A stretch of DNA of 50,586 bases. Origin: Clavulina sp. PMI_390. Its lineage: Eukaryota > Basidiomycota > Agaricomycetes > Cantharellales > Hydnaceae. The stretch's first letter is position 1, and every line of letters begins with the position of its first letter. Both the position numbers and the translations under genes were made by a program. The stretch lies in assembly GCA_015039315.1 (NCBI GenBank), contig WIDE01000131.1:25776-76361 (forward strand), given 5' to 3'. The notes under the pieces were generated by a model that saw only the letters and a list, made by a program, of their open reading frames with translations, did not search any database and was not told the DNA's origin. This document shows positions 44,027-50,586 of this stretch, in pieces.

Positions 44027-45264
44027 TCATAGCTCGGCGAGTAGCATCGTCCCCAATGTTTGTACGACCTGGTCGCCCATAGCCTTTTCGACGGCCTCTT
44101 CCAGATGCCGCTTCGGGTCCTGCTTCCCGACGTGCCGCGTCTTGAGCTGTTCGGGCGTCAGGGTCGCTTCCTCCTCCAGCGACTTGTGATATTGTTCCGA
44201 AAGCGTGAGCATGCCCTGGATCGCCTTTGTATTCGACTCGCGATGGCTCTTGAAATCCTTCAACTTGAGACCCTCAGTCCAATTCCTCTTGTGCAAGTTC
44301 ATGAGCATCGCTTGTTCGAGTTCCGTCTTGCGGTATGTGACGGCGATGGAGTAGTAGTGACGATTGAGCCCGTGGATGAGGGCTTGGATGCTGGGTTTGT
44401 TGATGTGCCCGATGTTAGAGGTCGTTTGGCGTGGTTCTTGGCCCATGACGACGCTGGAAGGGTTGATGAGGCGGAAGGCGTCGATAACGACCTTGCCTTT
44501 GACGGATTGGATGGGGTCAATGACGACGGCTACCGATCGGGGTTGGAGGGATTCGAAGGACTAAGGGAAGTAGAGATTATATTATGATTCAAGCATTCGA
44601 GGGACGGAGAGAATATGCGGTGAACTCTTACCTGTTGGGTGTTGATATCGACACCAGAGAGCCAGCACCCAAACCCAGGATGCGAGTGGTACCAGCCAAC
44701 GACCATCTCCGGTCTAAGATTGACGAGGAAAAGTGAGTAGGTAAGAGATTGATTCGAAAAGAAGTGTATATACCTCCCAGTCTGTTTGAGCATCTCTACC
44801 ATGTTGGTCTGGAAGACGTGATCCACAGACTCGACAGTGACGGTGGTACCGGATTGGGGCATGGCGAAGACATCGACGACGTGTGTTGTCCACTCATCAA
44901 TGTACTCGCCCAACATGAGACCCATGACTTCCATTGGTACACCGGCTCGCCCATGTTTTAACATCTATGGAAAGAGCATAAGAACAATACGATCGAGTGT
45001 CGGAGTCCAAAGATGCATACCTTGAGCAAGGCTAATGATGAGATGGAGATGACTTCGCCACTATAATTCGGGGTCAATTCAAAGCCTAAGCTGTAGTTAT
45101 CAGAAGCTTGCTTACTTGTCGGGTTTGGGCGCGTCAGTTTGGACACCTGCATCGCACAAGTGCCACCATTAGAGCTTCGTCAGCTACAATTCATCTATAG
45201 CAGAGTCAAATCACGTACCACCTCCGCCTTGCATCGCCATCTGAGCCTGCATTAGTCGATCCAT
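44027..45264 (-). CDS. RPN11: 26S proteasome lid deubiquitinase Rpn11 (JAMM metalloprotease)
   Basis: Zinc isopeptidase of the proteasome lid that removes ubiquitin chains from substrates during degradation. Six exons: 45264-45219, 45146-45116, 45060-45021, 44964-44774, 44713-44632 and 44560-44027; all phases fit, giving 307 residues, close to the ~310 of the family. After a short N-terminus come [18 protein letters not shown] and [14 protein letters not shown], then the JAMM site: the catalytic Glu (MEVMGL) and [14 protein letters not shown] with its two zinc His and Asp. The C-terminus ([20 protein letters not shown]) is the lid-binding helix region. It is head to head with the Emp24 gene, starts 190 bp apart. 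Confidence 0.95.
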
Positions 45265-45355
45265 GTTGCAAGTTGTCGTTCAAGTCGAGGTCAAAGATTC
45301 GTGCTTGTGTGTACGCGTCGCCCGAATGAATGGCGTTTCCTCTTTGAGTAGATGA

Positions 45356-45363
45356 TCACGTGA
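45356..45363. promoter_or_regulatory. TCACGTGA in the RPN11/EMP24 divergent promoter
   Basis: Palindrome placed midway in the 190-bp region between two divergent starts: 92 bp from the RPN11 ATG and 92 bp from the EMP24 ATG. The symmetric position makes a shared bHLH-type control site plausible; binding is inferred. Confidence 0.5.
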
Positions 45364-45454
45364 TACTCAACCCTCCCTCGCCCACAACAACACCAACGTC
45401 AACGTCAACGACCTTTTGGCCGCACTTTCAGCTAAACTATACTATCTTGTCGTA

Positions 45455-46542
45455 ATGGCAGGGAGAACACGCTCAAATATCTTTATTACCTTGGCTCTCG
45501 TCCTCCAATGGGTCGCATGTGCGGCTGGGCACATGATTGACCTCAAGGCGTCCACAAAAGAATGTTTCTTTGAGGACCTGCATGCCAATGACAAAGTGCG
45601 CGCTCTGAGTCGTCAATTAATCTCTGAATGTCGAAAACTAACGACTCGTTGAATCACCTCACATTTATGCGCGCTCGCCGGCTTCGTTGCAGATGACCGT
45701 CACGTATCAAGTTGGAACAGGAGGCAATCTGGACATTGATTTCTGGGTGCGTTCTCACCACATTTCATTCATATCACACCCCTCATCCAGCTCAATAAAT
45801 CTGTCTCGCCATTGTTCTTAGCTGGGTGACCCCAATGGACTCGCTATCCACAAAGACATGCTATCCTCCACTGGGACAGCGTCTTTCACCGCCGAGCATG
45901 ATGGCCGCCATGAGTACTGCTTCTCCAATGAAATGAGCACTCTCGCAGACAAGCTCGTTAGGCAAGCACATCTCTTCGCAATTTCTCACTGTTATGCGGG
46001 CTAACTCGAATTTTCGGTCGCCACTGTAGCTTCAATGTGCATGGGATAATATACGTACAAGATGATGGTGTGTATTGCTCCGTATTTCTCTTCCCTTTGG
46101 AACTTCCGTACGCCATATTCATGTGTTTCTGACGACTAACTCGCATTTTCAACCACTCTCAGGTTCAATCGCACCTATTGAACGTGAAGTTCGTGACCTC
46201 GCATCTGGTCTGCAGGCAGTCAAGGACGAGCAGGAGTACATTGTCGTTCGCGAGAGGAGGCATCGTGATACTGCTGAATCAACAAACTCGCGTGTCATGT
46301 GGTGGAGTGTCATCCAGGGGATTGTCCTGGTTCGTTCATCCACTTCACTTTTCCCAATCAATCCCCGCTTAGATATGAATTCTCACGATCATCACATGTA
46401 TTATCCTCCCCTCGACAGGCATGCGTCTGTGGATGGCAGATTTATTACCTACAGGTTAGTCAAATTCTAATTGTGGACATACCAAGCATTACCTAACATG
46501 TTATCGCTATAGTCTTTCTTCGAGGTTAAGAGGAACTATTAG
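45455..46542 (+). CDS. EMP24: p24-family cargo receptor, Emp24/TMED2
   Basis: Type I membrane protein cycling between ER and Golgi in COPII/COPI vesicles. Seven exons: 45455-45595, 45693-45746, 45822-45961, 46030-46067, 46163-46329, 46419-46454 and 46513-46542; 201 residues, the size of human TMED2. Order: signal peptide (FITLALVLQWVACAAG), GOLD domain with its Cys pair (KECFFEDL; HEYCFSNEMSTL) and LDIDFWLGDPNG, coiled coil (AVKDEQEYIVVRERRHRDTAESTNSR), membrane helix (WWSVIQGIVLACVCGWQIYYL), and cytosolic tail SFFEVKRNY with the FF export motif. The third intron begins GC rather than GT (gttag|gcaagc, 45962) and ends tgtag. This is required by the frame and matches the GC-AG consensus. Confidence 0.93.
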
Positions 46543-47945
46543 CACCCCTCGCCTCCAACTATGATTATGATATTTTGACGCATATATCAGTGATATTTGC
46601 TTTTACTGCTCAGGTCTTCATGCCACCACTCATTGCTGACTAGTAGTCAGACTACGGTTAGTCCACCAAGATTAGGTATGGCATCGGGAGTCTCCGGTAA
46701 CAGGAGATTCATAAGACTCCTTGCTGTCGTCAGCGAGGCTAGGTCACGGTCGAGGAATCGATGAATCTTTAATGAGAAAGCCCACCATGAATCTGGAGTC
46801 AACAATCTCATTTCACCAATTACGAAGGCCCTCAGCTGATGTGGATCTTAGTTGCTGTTAGGGTGACCTACGGTTGCACTTGAGCGGTCAGAATGAGAAT
46901 TCTCTATGAACGCGATACGCCCTCGTCAGTGGATGGAGTGAGAAGCAACTGCATGAGCCTCGGTCCCATCCATTGAAGTTCAACACTCGCTTCCGACTCG
47001 ATTTGCCTCCGTCGCACCCGTATACTGTAATAATGAGCTAACTGAAGCTCTTTGAGCCTTTGTAACTGGTCCAGAAGTGGTGGCGCCCGAGTCACCGCGA
47101 GGATGTGTTCCCCCTGCCAAATCTATTGGTACATGACACATACGACCCCAATCTACCCCGCTCTGTCCATTGTGAAGCCCGAATAACTAAGATAGGCAAA
47201 ACGACGCAATCTATGGCCTTGTGTATGTACTGCATCATTAGAATACTTGAGCAGAACCAGAAATCAGATAGGCGAATCACTGCTTCATCGCGTTTCCCGG
47301 TGGCTTGTTCGGAAAGAGGGTCGTAGTAATCATCGGCTACTTATCATTGCTCTCTACAGTGAGGTTCACTGCCATTTCATCTGAACTCACTTTGATCGAC
47401 AATATATATATCTGTCAGTGTGCCTTGGGGCTAGCCTCTCTATTTTTTGTTAAAATCATCATCGTTATAAACTCTGTGTTATGCCATTCCCCTAGATCTA
47501 TGGGAGTGAGAATAGCGAGCGAGATATAACTGAACTCGTGAGTTAGCTGTGTAATTATGAAGACGGCTGTTCTCTCACTGTTACCAGTGTCGGTAATACG
47601 TGATAGGATGAGCCGATATCCATAACTCCTTTCATTGAGCCGAAGATTGGCGCTGTTCCAGCGCATACAACATCACACCATGGCCCAACTGTATTTATCT
47701 CAGCGGCAGGAGTGGTCATTGGTAACAATCCTGCTCAACAGCCGCAGCGTAAGATGTTATCGCGACATAATGAATTTCTAAGACTTTCACACTGCTATAG
47801 AACGATGAGAAGTGGCACATCTCCCAATGCCTCATATTGAGGGGAGGAAAAGCGCCGACTTGAACTCCTTTATGCTTAAATTATAACTCCTGGAAGGTGC
47901 AACTCTGCTCCGATCTATAGAGTTGAATGCACACGAACAAACACG
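46543..47945. other. Gene-poor stretch
   Basis: No gene model supported. One minus-strand frame at 47095-46904 has a protein-like composition (LLDQLQRLKELQLAHYYSIR) and could be a stray exon or relic; no partners were found around it. Confidence 0.35.
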
Positions 47946-48572
47946 TTAAATATTCAGATTGGGACATTGGATATCGAAGATACGAGACAGTACATACATG
48001 ATAAAGCCAAGTTCAGAGTCATTTGGAATCACTTGGAGGAAATCAGTACAGGTTTTATAGGGACTGTCTGCCACCTAATCCGACGCATTGGTGATCAGCA
48101 CATTGTCAAGAACAGATAGGAAAACAAGCAGCTAACAGAGAGCATGCCCATCACTGAAACACCGATTGAGGAGGCATTCGCATTGACTTGAATAACTTGA
48201 ATTTTGTGGCGCATTGGTGGACTGGCCTATTATATCGAGGCGCATATCACGTCATTTGATCTTGGGTAGGGGGATTGTCCAAAGGACGAAAATTTTAGAA
48301 ACCTTGAGGAATGTCGAAATTGTGTCACGAGAGGTGAGGGCCACACCATTCCATATCAGTATGGCGTTCTCCAGCTGAAGATAACAGTAAAATTGAAGCG
48401 CCGTCATGAATCGCTAATAAGATCCACTTACATAATATTTCTCAACTGGGCGGCTCCAATCACTGTCGAGAACTCCATAAAACTCATTGACGAACTACAG
48501 ACAACAAGATTATGAGAGGAAGCCATAGGTGAACCCCAGTCGTCAACGCACCTTGGTGACTTTTTCATCCAT
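47946..48572 (-). CDS. Small NTF2-like protein, NXT1/Mtr2-like mRNA export factor
   Basis: Five exons that all join in phase 0: 48572-48552, 48494-48432, 48374-48303, 48226-48137 and 48074-47946; 124 residues. Readings: KFVNEFYGVLDSDW, then VEKYYLENAILIWNGVALTS, STFLK, ASPPMRHKIQVIQVNAN, VSVMGMLS, CTDFLQVIPNDSELGF, ending SRIFDIQCPNLNI. This follows the NTF2 fold order and resembles NXT1 (p15) most: EFVNxYY, L(I/V)WNG, LPxSxHxIQ, VxVxG. NXT1/Mtr2 pairs with the receptor NXF1/Mex67 to carry mRNA through nuclear pores. The frame is open upstream to about 48715 without another Met (APWYKASFDYPPAII...), so the N-terminus may be longer or come from a further exon. No lesion seen. Confidence 0.65.
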
Positions 48573-50106
48573 AGCAACTGTTACTGGAAAGGGCGGACGG
48601 TGTTGAATATTGATGATCGCAGGAGGATAGTCGAACGAGGCCTTATACCAAGGAGCAGCCTGACAGCGGGCGTACAAGTCCGTTTGCTCATGTTTTGACG
48701 ATTCCCGTGACCATCAGATGCCTATCAGTTCACACGCCCTGCTATCAGATAATCGCAGCCTTGACACTGAAAGCGGAGCTATCTCAAATGCTGTGGGGAT
48801 GTCAAGGCACTCAGGTCCCTAAATGCCCATTGACGGGAAGCAGGTGCTGGAAAGAAGCCTTCTCAGCAGGGCATCAGTGGTATAAATATGTTGCTGGATG
48901 GTTGTTGAGCCCATGGCTAGAGGACTAAGCTCATTTGTTTATTTGGCATAGCGCTTCATAAATTGATATGAACTTGCAAAGAGTGGTAGTTCCGCTATAA
49001 ACTGGGGCGCAGCGAACGGACTATTGGAATGAGCCAACAAAAGAGTCTGTCAAGAAGCCACACTCACTGGGAGGTGTTTTTATGGCGCCCGCGAGGTGAT
49101 GAGCTGGTTCGTGTTAGTTTCGTGGAGAAGCTACAACGCATAAGGTAAAATTCCCCGTCACCTTCGAGAAACAAAGTCGGGGCCAAGTGAGGACTATAGA
49201 TGGAGCCAGAGTAGCCTGGCACTTCGAAGGAAGGACAGGATAGGCTCGCACGACAAACTCAAGGTTGGGGAGACGTGATAAATGTGGTGACAGCGGCGGC
49301 CTCAATTTATGGCAGCGCGATTGGTCGCGTTCGAGCTCGGTGCGTGGGCTACATAAGCCGATACTAGGACGAGGATTCAGGATTGCTGCTCGAGATATAA
49401 GTCACGAGACACAATGATAGTAATTTTCAGCTTAGATTTTCTTTCTTGCTCGATGCGCGACTTACTGAAAGAATGGGTACAGATATGTGATAGAGACGAA
49501 CTCCAAGCGAGTCAACCAAAAAAAATTATCACTAAATAATTATCTTCTAATTAGCACCGCCAATTTTGCGGAAATGAGGGGAAGGCTATATGTTCTAGCA
49601 GACTACAAATCGGGGACAGACACGAAAGTAACCACCTGTTGGCAGAGTTACCTCATTTTGTATTCGCCTGACGTGTTCGGACGCCAGACAAAGAAAGAGC
49701 AGCCACAACTTATCATGAGCTCTATTTTCATCCTGTCTTCTCCCGGGTGAATGTTTTCCACCATTGAGCATACTCCTCGATCTGTCTGTAATTTGAATCA
49801 CTTCGTGGGAGAACTGCGTCAGGATATATGCGCTGAAATATTTGTTCGCAGACGGATTGCCAAGCCCTAGCTTACTTATTCATATTAGATGCTCCCGAAG
49901 TCCCCAGTCACTCAAACAAGAAAAGGCTACAAGCGGTCATCTCGCCAAAATATCCAATCGAGGGCATTGCCGACATCCCGGAGTCAAATAAATCTCCCGG
50001 ACACAGAGTTAGTGGATTTAAGATCCATATCATACGTCTCTCTGATCTACTCTTGGGAAGATTGTGTAGCCTTTAACGTCAGAGAGCTCTTCCTCTGAGA
50101 TACATC
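48573..50106. other. Sparse region, no gene supported
   Basis: Contains the upstream flank of the NTF2-like gene. Short frames on both strands show no recognisable protein; a 63-codon minus frame at 49305-49114 is the longest candidate and remains unexplained. Confidence 0.35.
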
Positions 50107-50534
50107 CTAGCTCTCTAGTCCTCTATTACAAACCTCAATATTGTCTAGATCGATACAAGAAGGGTGTAAGACTATTTGAATGCTCCAGCTATACAAAGGA
50201 CCTCGTGAACAACCTTGAAACCAACGAAGCCGGCTGGCAACAAGGCGCTCGGCAGAGAGCAGAGACTGCTCATTTGAATAGCATATGAAAGTGACTAACC
50301 ACCACAGGGCCGAATACTTCCTTCCGAACAGGTAGTTGACCGCATATATCTTGGGCATCTTGTGGCTCTCTGGTGAAATGATTTAAATCAAAGCGGTATT
50401 GAAATTTACGGGCATGCATGTCTCCGACAGCTGAGAGTAAGATCCGATGTGGTAGCAAGGTTTCTGGTGCTGATTTATTAGTTTGCCGCGCCCCTTTTCT
50501 TTGGCTTCTGGATATGCTGGAGATGACAGCGAGA
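50107..50534 (-). CDS. Possible partial gene at right edge, unrecognised
   Basis: Two protein-like segments on the minus strand. The first is about 50465-50295, behind an acceptor-like cag, reading LPHRILLSAVGDMHARKFQY and on to DAQDICGQLPVRKEVFGPVV, with a gttagt donor. The second is about 50280-50155 (EQSLLSAERLVASRLRWFQ...SCIDLDNIE), with a gtttgt donor. Composition and splice sites look like genuine exons, but I do not recognise a family and the 5' part lies beyond the window. Boundaries are approximate. Confidence 0.35.
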
Positions 50535-50586
50535 AAAAATAATGAAATGACCTTTCAACCCGGACTTTTCTGCCCGCGCGGTGCTG

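Noticed and set aside
1..50586. CRISPR arrays, operons and ribosome binding sites
   Set aside because: No short regularly spaced repeats were seen, and the spliced fungal gene structure makes bacterial features inapplicable.

Overview
The window is nuclear DNA from a filamentous fungus, most likely an agaricomycete (Basidiomycota); a Rhizoctonia/Ceratobasidium-type genome is my best guess, from general character rather than a diagnostic marker. Genes carry many short GT-AG introns (about 50-90 bp), exons are often only 25-150 bp, both strands are used, and there is a FunK1-type kinase and an expanded F-box family. Exon structures were built by hand from splice consensus, reading phase and protein-family continuity, so boundaries of poorly conserved genes are approximate.

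Left part (1-5010): the 5' end of a forkhead transcription factor gene (minus strand, cut by the window edge) and a many-exon sucrose-type sugar transporter of the major facilitator superfamily (minus). Accessory region (5360-26764): five related F-box genes, all on the plus strand. The first three lie about 1.9 kb apart, start to start. All share one phase-2 intron at the same place near the 3' end. Copies 1 and 2 are intact. Copies 3, 4 and 5 carry premature stops, with a frameshift in copy 3. A decayed stretch lies between copies 3 and 4. Between copies 4 and 5 sit two unrecognised genes: a large minus-strand gene (about 1,450 residues; beta-rich units, a coiled coil and an alanine-rich amphipathic region) and a plus-strand gene interrupted by an apparent one-base frameshift in a G5 run.

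Middle part (27105-39039): an NPC1-type sterol transporter (minus) head to head with an ankyrin-repeat gene resembling the TORC2 subunit Avo2 (plus; 174 bp between the proposed starts), then a FunK1 kinase gene. A 363-bp miniature transposon with about 50-bp inverted ends and TA flanks lies at 39989-40351.

Right part (40786-46542) is a compact housekeeping block: an RNPS1-like RRM/RS splicing factor, a wax-synthase-like membrane acyltransferase, the proteasome lid deubiquitinase Rpn11, and the p24 cargo receptor Emp24/TMED2. Rpn11 and Emp24 share a 190-bp divergent promoter. After a gene-poor stretch, a small NTF2-like gene resembling the mRNA-export factor NXT1/Mtr2 lies at 47946-48572, and a poorly defined partial gene sits at the right edge. 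The palindrome TCACGTGA recurs upstream of several genes.
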